A stretch of 64,000 nucleotides of DNA. Source: Mytilus californianus (lineage: Eukaryota > Mollusca > Bivalvia > Mytilida > Mytilidae). Shown here in pieces: positions 34,511-45,828 of the stretch. The position numbers and the translations under genes were made by a program. Within the stretch, counting starts at the first letter, position 1. Each line of letters starts with the position of its first letter. Where the stretch lies: the NCBI RefSeq assembly GCF_021869535.1, contig NW_026262734.1, positions 89,471,285 to 89,535,284 of the forward strand. The letters run 5' to 3'. The notes beneath the pieces were generated by a model, which made no database searches, was not told where the DNA came from, and saw nothing but the letters and a program-made list of their open reading frames with translations.

Positions 34511-37078
34511 AAAATTGAAAAAGATATGTTTAAACTCATTTTCGTCCCACATAACTGACTACTGAGCTGATGATACCCTCGAGGACTAGCAGAATACGGC
34601 TGATAGCTTGTCAAAATGTTGTAAAGACATACATTTACTTTTTTCAAGTAAGCATGTCTAGACTTTTATAATGCTAGTTAGCATAACAAAATATCTATCT
34701 TTACTTTATAAAAGCTTATCAATTTTTCAACTTACAAAGCTAATTCTAAGATGACACAGCTTATTCCATTGCAGTTATACTAGGGCTGAAATACGCATAT
34801 GACACGTTACTAAGGCTCTTTGTCAATCTTTATTATTGTATTTGCATTTGGACAAAAAAGGTCGGAGATACCATAAGTCGATATAAATTGACAACGCCAT
34901 GGCAAACAAACGAATTTTCTGAAACACAATATTTACACATTCATTTTCCAAACGCTGTCAAATCCGTATGATAAGTCCTTCAAATATTAAGGTATATATT
35001 TTATTTCAAAGCAATACGAACCCTACCAAAAACTGGGGATCAACAAAGATCTTTCCCAAGGGAAAGTAGATCCTGCTAAATATTTGACCCGCGTTGTTTG
35101 GTCTAAATTGTTAAAATAAAATGATAAATCGAAGTTATATAGCGCGTATTAATTAATACCAATACCAAAGATATAAGCTCTGAAAACAGTCCTATAATCT
35201 GTTTGTTGATGCAACACAAGTCATTTTGGGCTAGTGAAGTGTTACTGGTCGATTGAAATAGCATATCCTCTAGATTAGAAGGGATTCATTCTATAATCTA
35301 AGAGATTTAGAGATTGAATCATGTTATTGAATTTTTGCTATACCATGGTTCGTATATTTACTTCTAGCTTTAAAAATGACAAACGATATATTGGATGTAA
35401 GCCAATGAAATGGTAAAATAATAGCACTCACAACTAAAACAAGAGGCTATCTGATGATTGGGACATAGTTCTAGTGGTGCCAATTAATCTGCAATGTGTT
35501 GATAGTATGTGAAATAAACGTGTTTCCTATCAGCAAAGAATTGTTATAGTCAAAAGAGTAAAACAGAGGAATGAATGAATAAATGAATATTTTATTGCAG
35601 AAACCAACATAATGCTATAGCGAAATAACACTATACATATAATGACAATAATGACAGTAAATAGAGTATAACATAATAAAGTCATAGCGCAGAAATACAA
35701 CTGGCATGTAATTATAATTTTAGATCTTACTTCCATGCTGCATTTAGAACAATTGTACACAATTTTGATACTACGTTACAGTCCTAATTGTGTAGCTATG
35801 TTTTCCAGAAACAATAACTATCTTGTACAATCTAACAAAATCAAGTCGTCCGTGTATCTTTAAAGGGTTTGATTATAGCTACATGTAAATCCAAAATAAT
35901 TCAACCTTCTTTTAAATACATTAAAGACTTGATAAATGCAAAGGATTACATTATCAGCATAATGCTATTTATTTCCATTTAAACGCAGATTTACGCTTAA
36001 TCAGAAAGATGCCAACCACAGGGGATCTAGCATTATCTGTTACCAAAGATATTGTTATAGATATCGGTATAGTGTCGTCTTACGGGACATACGGAATTAC
36101 ATAAGATGTTATGATCTTTTGCAAAATATTCTGCAATGGTTTCTTTTCTTTTCATATAATTTTGTTTTTATGGTCTTTTACATTTTTGTTATTGGAATTG
36201 TAGTACGCATTCAGTTGATCTTAATGTGAGTTTAATTTGAAAGAGTCTTACACATAATGATTTAGCTAACGTAAATATATATTTTATAAAAATGCTGATG
36301 TAAATATTATAGGTTTCACTTTGCAAATACAGCTGTTTCATTAACCACTCCTCTTTTATGGAGATATAAAATATTCATAGATATTTTGTTTTATTTACCT
36401 ACTGGTTACCAGATATGATCTCTATGTTTCATCTCATAGAGACAAAACTTGGGAACTTTACCAATATAAATACACATGGATAGCGCCCAAATCAAAATCT
36501 GAGGAAGACCAAACGTGAATGGAGGGGTTGTACATAATTCTAGTATAAATTTAAACTCTTAGAAGTTCTAGGCATATAAATAAACCGCACAGCCCTATGT
36601 TTTGACCTCTGAAAAAATAGTAGTACATATGAACTTTCCATTCTAGGATATAATTTTAACGAAACTTCGCAGTAAAAGTGGCACAGTTTTAGCCGTAAAA
36701 GGAGATGACGGGAAACTGCATTGTCTATATTTACAGAAGTGCAACCTATATGGTGGGGGTTATGTCTATTGCTCATATTTAACTAGACACATGGCTTATA
36801 ATTGTTTCATGTGGGGGAACTTCATAACTAAACTGTAGTCACTTTCGGTTTTCGAAGGATAGCTTCTCGTTGCCAATCGAACCTTATATTCTCATTTTCA
36901 TATACAAATCAGGTAAATGGTCAATTTGACCATTTTTTTTCAAGTATGGCATATATGACATCAGCGTGGCCTCACAAATTACAAAGCTGTTCTTGTATAT
37001 AGGAAAACCGTTCGGAAGTTTTGGACTTCTATACTCTTCAACTTCGTACTTTATTTTTCCTTTTTGATGATTAATTCC

Positions 37079-37126
37079 AGCTTCACTGATGAGTCTTGTG
37101 TAGAATAAACGGGCATCTAGCGTACA
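37079..37126 (+). ncRNA. Decayed hammerhead ribozyme motif in unit B
   Basis: CTGATGA at 37,086-37,092 and the helix II start GTCTTGTGTAG are kept, but the expected GACGAAAC reads GAATAAAC. The catalytic guanosine of the GAAA element is therefore T and the closing G-C of helix II is lost. The cleavage triplet reads ATC. Helix I is also poorly paired. The copy should be inactive. Confidence 0.6.
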
Positions 37127-37159
37127 TGAGTGTAAGCCTATTACCATTGTTTAGATTTT

Positions 37160-37440
37160 TCAAGGTCCATCCAAGTTTGGTAAGCTTTGTCGGAGGATGC
37201 GGAACTCTAACTTCTTTATTATTTCTACATTTATCAATCTGAGATGAACCAAAGTTTTTGGTGTGGTTCCTTTTGCTCGGTTTTAAGTTTTCTATGTGGT
37301 GCTTTGTCATGTGTGTGGGATTGTTGATTTTATCGTCCTTCGTTTGTGGCCATGGCCATGTCAGCTTATCTTTTCCTCGTGATTTATTTTAATGTTCCCT
37401 TGGTATCTTCCGTCTCTTTTTATGAACGGAGAATTTAGGA
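37160..37440 (+). repeat. Diverged repeat R3 inside unit B
   Basis: The blocks CCATCCAAGTTTGGTAAGC, TTTTTGGTGTGGTTCCTTTTGCTCGG, GGCCATGGCCATGTCAGC and CCTTGGTATCTTCCGTCTC match the copy in unit A. Confidence 0.65.
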
Positions 37441-37908
37441 TGATGTGTTTAAACCAATTTCCGTTCCAAATCACTGACTACTGAACTGATGATACCCTCG
37501 AGGACTAGCAGAATACGGCTGATAACTTGTCATATGTTGTAAAGACATACATTTACTTTCAAGAAAGCATGTCAAGACTTTTATAATGCTAGATAGCATA
37601 CTAAAATATGTACCATAACTATATAAACGCTAATAAAATTTTCGACGTCCAATGCTAATTTCAAGATGAAACAGTGTGTTCAACTAGTTATACTATGGCT
37701 CAACTACGCATATGACACGTTACTAAGGCCCTTTGTCAATCTCAATTATTGTATGTGCATTTGGGAGCAAACAAAAGGCGGAAGATACAATAAGTCGATA
37801 TAAATTGACAACGCCATGGCAAAAAGGAATATTCTGCAACATATGGTTTACGAATTCATTTCCCAAACGCTGCCAAATCAGTATCAAACGTCCTTGAAAA
37901 TATTTAAG

Positions 37909-38131
37909 TAGAAATAAGAAGATGTGGTATGAGTGCAAATGAGACAACTCTCCATCCAAGTCACAATGTATAAAAAGTAAACAGTTATAGATCAAAGTAC
38001 GGCCTTTAACACGGAGCCTTGGCTCACACCGAACAGCAATCTATAAAGGGCCCCAAAATTACTAGTGTAAAACAATTTAAACAGGAAAACCAACGGTCTA
38101 ATCTATATAAAAAACGAGAAACGAGAAACAC
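37909..38131 (-). repeat. Mussel repeat R1, inserted in unit B
   Basis: It starts TAGAAATAAGAAGATGTGGTATGAGTG, continues AATGAGACAACTCTCCATCCAAGTC and CGGCCTTTAACACGGAGCC, and ends at AACGAGAAACGAGAAACAC. It is nearly identical to 40,655-40,880. Unit A lacks it, so it inserted after the duplication or was lost from A. Confidence 0.85.
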
Positions 38132-38469
38132 TGATAAGTCTAATTTAAAAATTGCGTATTTAAAGCAACCAAAACCAAAAATATAAGCTCTGATAGTAAT
38201 TGGGTAAATCATCCTTAAAAGATTTTATTGTACAATGTGAAAATAACATTGTCAGTAATATAACCTGTGTTTTGATGCACAACAAGTAATGTATTGTTAA
38301 TTTGTTTTTACTGGCATATTCAAATGCCACATCCCTCAGTATTTAAGATATAAAGACTATAAACGAAGAGATTCCTAGCTTGGTCAATGTTACTGATTCC
38401 TTTATAATTTCAAAGATCGTATATTTGCTACTAGAAATGAATATAAGAAGATGTTGGATATAAGCCGAA

Positions 38470-38640
38470 AACAACATGCTCTAATTTGCATGCGTCCGAG
38501 GAGCTTTTCTGGATTTACCTTCATCAGCAACACTCACTGGCGAATATTTGAACACCAAGGATGTATAAGAACCGAAACAGTTGAAGAGCTATATGACCGA
38601 AAAGGATTATAAAGATCAGCCAAATTTATCTAAAAAAAGG
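38470..38640 (+). repeat. Repeat R4, inserted in unit B
   Basis: Blocks TGCATGCGTCCGAGGAGCTTTTCTGG, ATTTACCTTCATCAGCAAC, ATATTTGAACACCAAGGATG and ACCGAAACAGTTGAAGAGC match 46,135-46,250 and 53,385-53,480. Unit A has no equivalent between its GGATGTAAGCC and ACAAGAGGCTAT words. Confidence 0.8.
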
Positions 38641-39504
38641 CCTGTTCATGTCAATATCGAAGAACTGCTACAAATTACACACAAAACTCAGACAATAGGC
38701 TATTTGATTATGGAAACATAGCTCGTGATGTGCCTATCTCTTTCTGAATGCGTTGATAGTATGAGCAATAAATGGTTTTTCTTTCCAAAAAAAGAAATAT
38801 AATAGTCAATGCAGTAAAAAGAGGAATTAAAATAAAAATAATTGTGAATTTTATTTTAGTCCTAACTGTGCAGATATGTTCTCTAGAAACAATACTTATC
38901 TTTTACAAGGCGTCCTCGTATTTTTTTAAAAGGTTTGATTATAACTAAATTCAAAATAATCCAACCTTCTTTTAAATGCAGTAAACCCAGTTTAAAAATA
39001 AATTTCTTAACTTGAAGGATTACATTGTCATTTATTTTGATTATAAGAAAGATTTATGTTTCATCAGGAAGATACCTCAACAAGGGATTAAGGATAATCT
39101 GTTGCCAAAGATATGGTTATATAATTATTAGTAAAGTGTCGTCTTAAAGAACAGAGGAATTACAAAAGATATATTGATCTTTTTCAAAATATTCTAGAAT
39201 GTTTTGCTTTCCTTTCAAACATGGTCTTTTACACTTTTATCATTGGAATTGAGGTTAGCATTCAGCTTATCATAATGCTTAGGGTTCCAGGTGCTCACAG
39301 ATTCACTTTAATCACATGATAATGGAAAATTAGACATTGGTATAATATCATCTTGTAAATTACCATTAAATGTAAGAATAAGTCAATACAGATGACCTCG
39401 AAATTTATTCCAACGGTCGCAGGCACAATCTTTTTCTCTTTCCCTTGAGATCTTTAAATACGTTATTGCTGCAGTATGACTTGCTATTAGCACGGTAACT
39501 AATT

Positions 39505-39690
39505 TCCCCCATGAATCACCTGAGAACATTCCAATTATTTGATGCGGTTCGTGGTGCGCAGTCTTTAGCTAGTTTCTACGTAGCATTTCGTAGACTGTTT
39601 GTCTTTTCGTCACTTTTTCTGTTTGTATGTGTGATTATTTGTCGTAAACTTGCGCTTCTTCTGTCTAGTTTCACTGTCTGCATCTTTTTA
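39505..39690 (+). repeat. Diverged repeat R3
   Basis: CCCATGAATCACCTGAGAAC, GATGCGGTTCGTGGTGCGCAGTC and ATTTCGTAGACTGTTTGTC follow the R3 order but are heavily mutated. The 64-residue open frame is a by-product. Confidence 0.45.
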
Positions 39691-40653
39691 TATGTTAAAA
39701 ATTAGAAACAATCTTTTATAAATATTCTAACATCAGAAACGTTTGTTCCAAGGTATCTGTTGAAGCTGAAGAAAAAAGTGTCATGGGGACTACAATATAT
39801 TATACATATGCATATTTAATAAGCATTGCAGTGACGCAAGTATAACACACAACAAACTAGGTTTAAAACATTTCAGAACGACTTCAATTTTACGTTGACA
39901 TCACTTCTTCACTATCATTTTTGTATCATTGCTTTGAGCTACTTGCTCATTCGTAGCGTCTGCTATTGACATTCTCGTTGCTTATTTGCAATATAGAATA
40001 TATGCATAAATTGTTTTGATATTGTTCATTTGGTTTTTTTTTTGCCATATTTATTTCTTTTTTGTCCTTGAACTATGTTGATGCAATGTCTTCCTTTTAT
40101 TGTCACCATTTATATTTATTTTTTTATCAAAAGTTTTAACATTTGTATCAAATAGGTTAAAAACATTAACGATGATTTTGAATAGCATAAATAGTACCAT
40201 TTGTTGTACCAGATAAGCATTTTCACAATTAAGTTCTCTTAAATAATGATTGATGCTGAAAATTCAAAACCTAGTCCAAAACTGTAAAACGTTGTAATAT
40301 GCATACAATGATTTATTTTTCTTCATAAATGAACTTTGGACAATATGTGAGGAGTAACAGCCAGCTAGAAGTAGACCCTTACCTCTAACAATGATACGAT
40401 ATAGGAGGGTCCGTGATTCATAAAGACGTTTGATTACAACCGAATGCTAAAGAAAATCCATTAATAGTCTTACTGCAGCAGGTGAGCACATATACATGTA
40501 CCAAATTCGATTTAACAGGTTTAAATGGGGTTTGCAAATAATTTTGCTTTACCAAAACAATTTCTTTACATACACAACGAAAAGAATCGGACAGAACTCA
40601 CCACCAGGGATCTAGAATTTTCTGCAACCTAAGAAAAAAGTAAAAAAAATATA
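39691..40653. other. Intergenic, nothing recognised
   Basis: AT-rich sequence, no gene or recognised repeat. Confidence 0.5.
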
Positions 40654-40654
40654 T

Positions 40655-41075
40655 ATAGAAATAAGAAGATGTGGTATGAGTGCCAATGAGACAACTCTCC
40701 ATCCAAGTCACAATGTGTAAAAAGTAAACAATTATGGGTCAAAGTACGGCCTTCAACACGAAGCCTTGGCTCACACCGAACAGCAAGCTATAAAGGGCCC
40801 AAAATGACTAGTGTAAAACAATTCAAACAGGAAAACCAACGGTTTAATCTATATAAAAAACGAGAAACGAGAAACACTTAAGAACCACATCAACAAACGA
40901 CAACCACTGAAACAGGTTCCTGACTAAGGGCAGTGCAAACAAATGCAGCGAGTTTAAATGTTTTAACAGGCGCCAACCTTCACACTAACCTGGAATAGTA
41001 GTGTAACATAACAACATAGAAAGACACACTATAAAATATCAATTGAAATGGCTTAACTCAATCAAAAAGACATAT
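40655..41075 (-). repeat. Mussel interspersed repeat R1, copy with long 5' part
   Basis: It starts TAGAAATAAGAAGATGTGGTATGAGTGCC, runs through AATGAGACAACTCTCCATCCAAG, CGGCCTTCAACACGAAGCC and GACAACCACTGAAACAGGTTCC, and extends past CAGGCGCCAACC. It is the longest minus-strand R1 copy in the window. Confidence 0.8.
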
Positions 41076-41664
41076 TAATAAAAACAAGTAAACATACACT
41101 GAACGAATAAATTTGATCTATGACACAATGTCCAAAAGACAACTATAATCTTGGACAAAATGGCGTTAAATAAGATAACGTACACAGGTAAATCTAAATA
41201 TAATAATTTTGTTGTTAGGAGTACGGAGATATTTTTTACAAAATAAATAAATTTTTTGTTCATATTACGAGATCAGCAGTGAAAATGTATCGTCATACTA
41301 AATACAAAGTTGGCAGATATTAAAAATACGGAGACGAGATATAACACAAAATAAGTAAACATTGAATAACATATATAAATATCGATACTGATACCTTTAA
41401 TGTCATGGAAATCGCTTAAAGGAAATAATGTTATTCTTTACTGTTTGATAGTACTTTATTTCTTTTAAGAAAAACATTTTCATCTTTATTATTACTGAAA
41501 TTGTAAATGCGAATTAATGAATTTGCCTTAAAGATAACAGCTTCTGCTTTGGTTTTGTAATTGTTCATTTTAGTTTAAAAATAAACAATTGGTAATGCCA
41601 AATTATACATGAGTAAAATCACACCTTACAAATTGTCATTGATGTTTGAGTACAAAATAAGCAG

Positions 41665-41735
41665 TAGTAGTAGTAGTAATAATAGTAGTATATTGTTGTT
41701 GTTGTTGTTGTTTTAATGATAATAGTAGTAGCAGA
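41665..41735. repeat. (AGT)n and (TTG)n microsatellite
   Basis: AGTAGTAGTAGTAGT, then interrupted AATAATAGTAGT, then TTGTTGTTGTTGTTGTTG, then AATAGTAGTAGCAG. Confidence 0.95.
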
Positions 41736-41919
41736 AGCCTTGATTCGGGACATATCAGAACGGTCACAATTAAAGATAAAATTATTTTATTGTTTTTTTG
41801 GTTTTAGCACGATTTTATTGATAAATTAATTAAAGACATTTTATAAGATAAAATAACAAGAACATGTTTTACAACATTACACAATCTGCAAAACATTGGT
41901 TATGTAGTACCATGTATAC

Positions 41920-43625
41920 ACAAACATGGCTGGCATTTACAGAAGGAAGTAATTATATCGATTGCTAATTTATTATTATAGATACACAATATATATCACC
42001 TAGACAACGGAATAAAATAAGTTTACAATTAATTCAGGAGACAAACATGGAATATTGGCGTACATGATTCATTTAGAATCAAAGGCAAACTGAACCATGC
42101 ATTACATTTCGAAGTGTGAATGTTATAATGATGTATTTCCCATTTAGTAATAGTGGTAAAAAATTAAATCAGTTTAGAATCTCAATATCATAAATATTTT
42201 ACTGAGACATAAAAAGTTATACAGAAATTTAAATTACGTACATGAAGAGTAACTCTTTGTTCAATTGTGTTTTAATAGACAAGCAATTTAGATAAATAAG
42301 CCATCCCCTTTTCAGAAAATAGAACATTCCACTACAAACAATGTAGTTTTAGAACATTATCACTATATTTGCCTTGGAAATAAACCATGGATTTTTCAAC
42401 TTTATAATATCCCAAATGCTGTACTGCTGGATTTGCCAGGAATTGGTCATAGATTGAGTTCAAATCATGCAAACAATTTAATCATTGTACTCCTAAGATA
42501 ATTTTGATAACAATTATTTAACAGCAGAAATACATGCAAAATAGTTGCGATACAACGCTATAAAAATATTTTTCTCTGATCTTACTAGATGAATAAGACA
42601 TTACAATTCAATAGGAATGTGGGGATAGAACAGTGTAGTTCTCACACAATTTTTTAAGTGTAGAAATCTCGTATTATAGTTGTATAGGGAAATATACCAT
42701 TGCACTTAGATCTCAAAAGTACAGCTATCTCCATTTATATCAATGGTGGACATATAACACTTTATCTTACCTCCTATACATTTCTAGGAATATGATTGGT
42801 TAAAAGCAACCACGTGGAGACCGTGTATATTTCATATGGGGTTAGTAAGCGGGGCTTATTTCAATACACGGTTCGTAGTACTTAGTGTTACGTCCCTTTT
42901 ATAAAAACAACACGGTGTTGAGGAAAAATCTAAAAGGTTTCAACAGACGAAGAAAATGATGATGAACGATTGAAATAAATTCATAAAACACATTTAAAGC
43001 TAACACATTGTTATTGTTGGCATTTGTTTGTGTATAGACAAATGGAAGTAGGTTCTTAATTCTTACGGTATTGAAGACTTGATCACTTTTATAGGCCACT
43101 AGTCTAAATACCACATGTTTAGATAGTCGGTAAGATAAATTCGTTACACAGTGTGCTACTGACCTATTACGATATATATGGGTCAGTAAATTCCATATGG
43201 GGATTCGAGCTTCGCTCTCACCCCATATGGAGTTTACTGCCCCCATATATATCGTATAAGGTCACTAGCACACTATGTAACTAATAATATCATTCACACG
43301 ACAATTTATCATGCTTATTATCCACAGTAAGTGAATGAATGTCCTTTCCATAGCATAAACATATTTGTTCAATGTCTTCATGAATCGAAGAAGGAAAAAT
43401 AAAAACAAACAGGAAGTTGTTTCAAGAAGCAAAGATTTAGAAGTCAAATATTTCTGTGATGATGACTTTGGTTTTATTGCTGACGGTCCGTATTAATAAC
43501 GTTTTATGAAGTTACAAGACATCTGTTTGACCTTTTGATGAAATTTTGAAAAATGGGATTTTTGTTCATTCGAAAGTTCCAAGTTTCCGCAAATTAACAG
43601 TTTTGTATCTAAATAAAAAGAAGTA
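41920..43625. repeat. Local duplication unit C
   Basis: The left part (AGAAGGAAGTAATTATATCG, GACAACGGAATAAAATAAG, ATATTGGCGTACATGATTCATTTAG, 41,930-42,095) matches 43,645-43,800. The right part (ATAGCATAAACATATTTG, GAAGGAAAAATAAAAACAAACAGGAAGTTG, 43,305-43,440) matches 43,815-43,940, and 43,455-43,620 matches 47,495-47,660. Between the two parts, 42,095-43,300 is absent from unit D and includes a mussel repeat with a long hairpin. Confidence 0.75.
42750..43300. repeat. Repeat with long perfect-like hairpin
   Basis: The element contains a small inverted pair ACCGTGTAT..ATACACGGT (42,821-42,870). It ends in a hairpin whose 60-nt arms are 43,143-43,202 and 43,221-43,281, with a loop ATTCGAGCTTCGCTCTCA. 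The 115-residue minus-strand open frame at 42,899-43,246 runs through this repeat; I do not recognise a protein family in it and treat it as a by-product. The block ATATGGGG..CCCCATAT is familiar, from memory, as a mussel repeat. Confidence 0.65.
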
Positions 43626-43636
43626 CTGTGTATATA

Positions 43637-44180
43637 TAAACATGGCTACAGAAGGAAGTAATTATATCGCTAGCTAATGTATTATTCTAGAGACAGAATA
43701 TATATTACCAAGACAACGGAACAAAATAAGTTTTCAATTAATTGAGGAGAAAACAAGGATATTGGCGAACATGATTTATTTAGAATCCAACTGAACCCTG
43801 ATAAGGTTTTGTCATGCTTAATATTAACAGTCAGTGAAATGAATTACCTTTTCATATCTGTAGCATAAACATATCTGTTTAATATCTTTATGAATTCAAG
43901 AAGGAAAAGTAACCAAACAGGAAGTTGTTCCGTAGTTTATACTTATCATATGTGCTAGTTAAGAGCAAAATGAATGAGACACAATTACAATCATACTTAT
44001 GAATTTTTCTTCATAATACAATATGAATATATATAATAATATATATATAAGGAGCATGCATGTTAAGAAAACAGTTAATAGAATATAATACGAGATATAG
44101 ATAAAGTAGAAAAGAAAGAGAAAAAAGAAGCAAACATTGAGAAATCATATATTTCAGTGATAATGATGACTTGGGTTTTA
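43637..44180. repeat. Local duplication unit D, left part
   Basis: This is the second copy of unit C, resuming at 47,498-47,660 after the retrotransposon insertion. The break point is marked by the direct repeat GACTTGGGTTTTA at 44,168-44,180. Confidence 0.75.
44168..44180. repeat. Target-site duplication, left copy
   Basis: GACTTGGGTTTTA matches GACTTGGATTTTA at 47,485-47,497 with one mismatch. Both sit exactly where homology to unit C stops and resumes, so they are the flanking duplication of the inserted non-LTR element. Confidence 0.85.
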
Positions 44181-45101
44181 GTTGGTTTTTTTTTTAATTT
44201 AATCAGTATTTTATTTAAATAACTTGAACTGGATTGGACAACAGGCAAATCCTATGTCACCCTCTCCATAAAACAAAGTACAATATATTACATTCAAACA
44301 AAACAACACGTACACAAACAAAATGACAACACACAATTGTTTGTTTTAAAACGACCTCATAGCTGACTGGACGGATGCTTCAAATAGTTAAAATTTTATT
44401 CATATTCCAAGTAACCAACTCCAATATTGATTAAGAGGTATTACATTAAATCAAACTGTCTCCAGTCAGCTGTTAAATGTTATTATTAGAACTCATGTTT
44501 CCAAAACAACATGTTTGATATCATGTACTTATTTTTTCTAATTTTTTGCACCTGAAGAATAACGACAGTGAGTAAATAACTATATTGATACATCATAGAA
44601 TCATAAATAATATATATAAAAAAAAAAGAATTTAGAATGTAAACAAAAAATTAAAAAAAACAAACAAACAAAAAATGGTTTGAATGATATTGAAAATAGT
44701 GGTGCATTTATAAGTTTTCTAGTTTTTAAATCAGTAATTATTGTCATTTATTTTCTATTTTTTGTTTCAATTTTATCTATTTGTAACCGGTTTGGGTCTA
44801 AAAACTTGAATATAAAATAAAATACAGATTTACAAAGTAACAAGTTTATTTAGTTTCGGACTATAAAATACATTTCACTATACAAATCTTTATGGATTTC
44901 TAATGCATTCATGAACAGCCTTAACTATCTGAATATTGTCTTCATTGCTAACTGATTGATCACCAAAAAGTAATAACTTCAAATCAATATCAACTTCATA
45001 AGCAGACAGTTTATCAAGGAGTATGATCCTGTTTAAAGTGCATGATGGACAATCAAAAAGGTAATGTTGATTGTCTTCACACCGATATAAACATTTAGGA
45101 C

Positions 45102-45190
45102 AATAAAATTTAGAATGGAAATGGGGAATGTGTCAAAGAGACAACAATCCGTCCAAAGAGCAGAAAACAGCTTAAGGCAATCACAAAAAT
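45102..45190 (+). repeat. Mussel repeat R2 inside the minus-strand retrotransposon
   Basis: AAATTTAGAATGGAAATGGGG, then TGTGTCAAAGAGACAACAATCC, then AAAGAGCAGAAAACAGC interrupts the coding remnant just upstream of its CPKCLYRCEDNQHYLF segment. Confidence 0.8.
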
Positions 45191-45828
45191 CATGAAACAA
45201 TTGAGACTTTTAAATTACTTGCTTCATTTCGCAACTGACAGTGAATGATATTGAATTTTCTTATACCAGAACAAAAATATGTATGCGGAATCTCTGGTTT
45301 ATCTATTTTATCAAGTAAATATTTGGATTGGTTAATCGACAAAATCGACAAAGCATTTTTTTACATAAGCATTTAGTTCATTCCAGAGTTTAACAACAGA
45401 TGGTATGAAACTGTTCTGCACCTTGGAATGGTAAAATCCTTAGGATCTCTTCTAAAATTGTAATCATTTTATGTAGAAAGATAAGGTTCTAATAAATCTA
45501 ACATTTAACTAGGAGAAAATCCATTTCTTATTTTATAAAATGTAGTCAGTTTATGCTTCTTTGTTCTGTCTGATAATTTTTAAAAATCTAATTCAGTGTA
45601 CATTTTGTAAGAAAAATTGTACGTCGGAGACCAGTAATAATACGAGAAGCTTCAATTTGAAGACTTTGCAATAAATTAGCTTATTGTAAAGTATAATTAT
45701 CCCATATAATGTTAGCATATTCTAGAATAGGGCGAATAATTGCTATATAATTTGTAATAAGTACATTTCGATCCAAATTATAGTTAACTTGGCTTAATAA
45801 ATGTAACCTAGAACATGCTTTTTTATAA

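Larger units (their letters stand above)
33205..36230 (+). repeat. Tandem duplication unit A, about 3.0 kb
   Basis: The unit begins GAGTTTAATTTCAAAGAGCC and is followed directly by unit B, which begins GAGTTTAATTTGAAAGAGTC at 36,231. Matching blocks include 33,851 with 36,289, 33,890-34,990 with 36,760-37,905, and 35,150-36,230 with 38,140-39,290. The two differ by many substitutions and indels, so the duplication is old. The unit contains a hammerhead motif (34,169-34,216), an R3 copy (34,258-34,510), a reverse R3 fragment (34,855-34,915) and the R4-type word CTGATGATACCCTCGAGGAC at 34,568. Confidence 0.85.
36231..39290 (+). repeat. Tandem duplication unit B, about 3.1 kb
   Basis: This is the second copy of the unit at 33,205. 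Relative to A it has two inserted repeats: an R1 copy at 37,909-38,131 and an R4 copy at 38,470-38,640, each absent at the corresponding place in A. It ends ATTCAGCTTATCATAATGC near 39,288, matching the end of A (ATTCAGTTGATCTTAATG). The minus-strand open frames inside (36,540-38,212) are by-products of repeat sequence. Confidence 0.85.

Noticed and set aside
42899-43246. 115-residue minus-strand open frame considered as a gene
   Set aside because: It runs through a dispersed mussel repeat and into the arms of the long hairpin; no domain is recognised and no splice context supports it.
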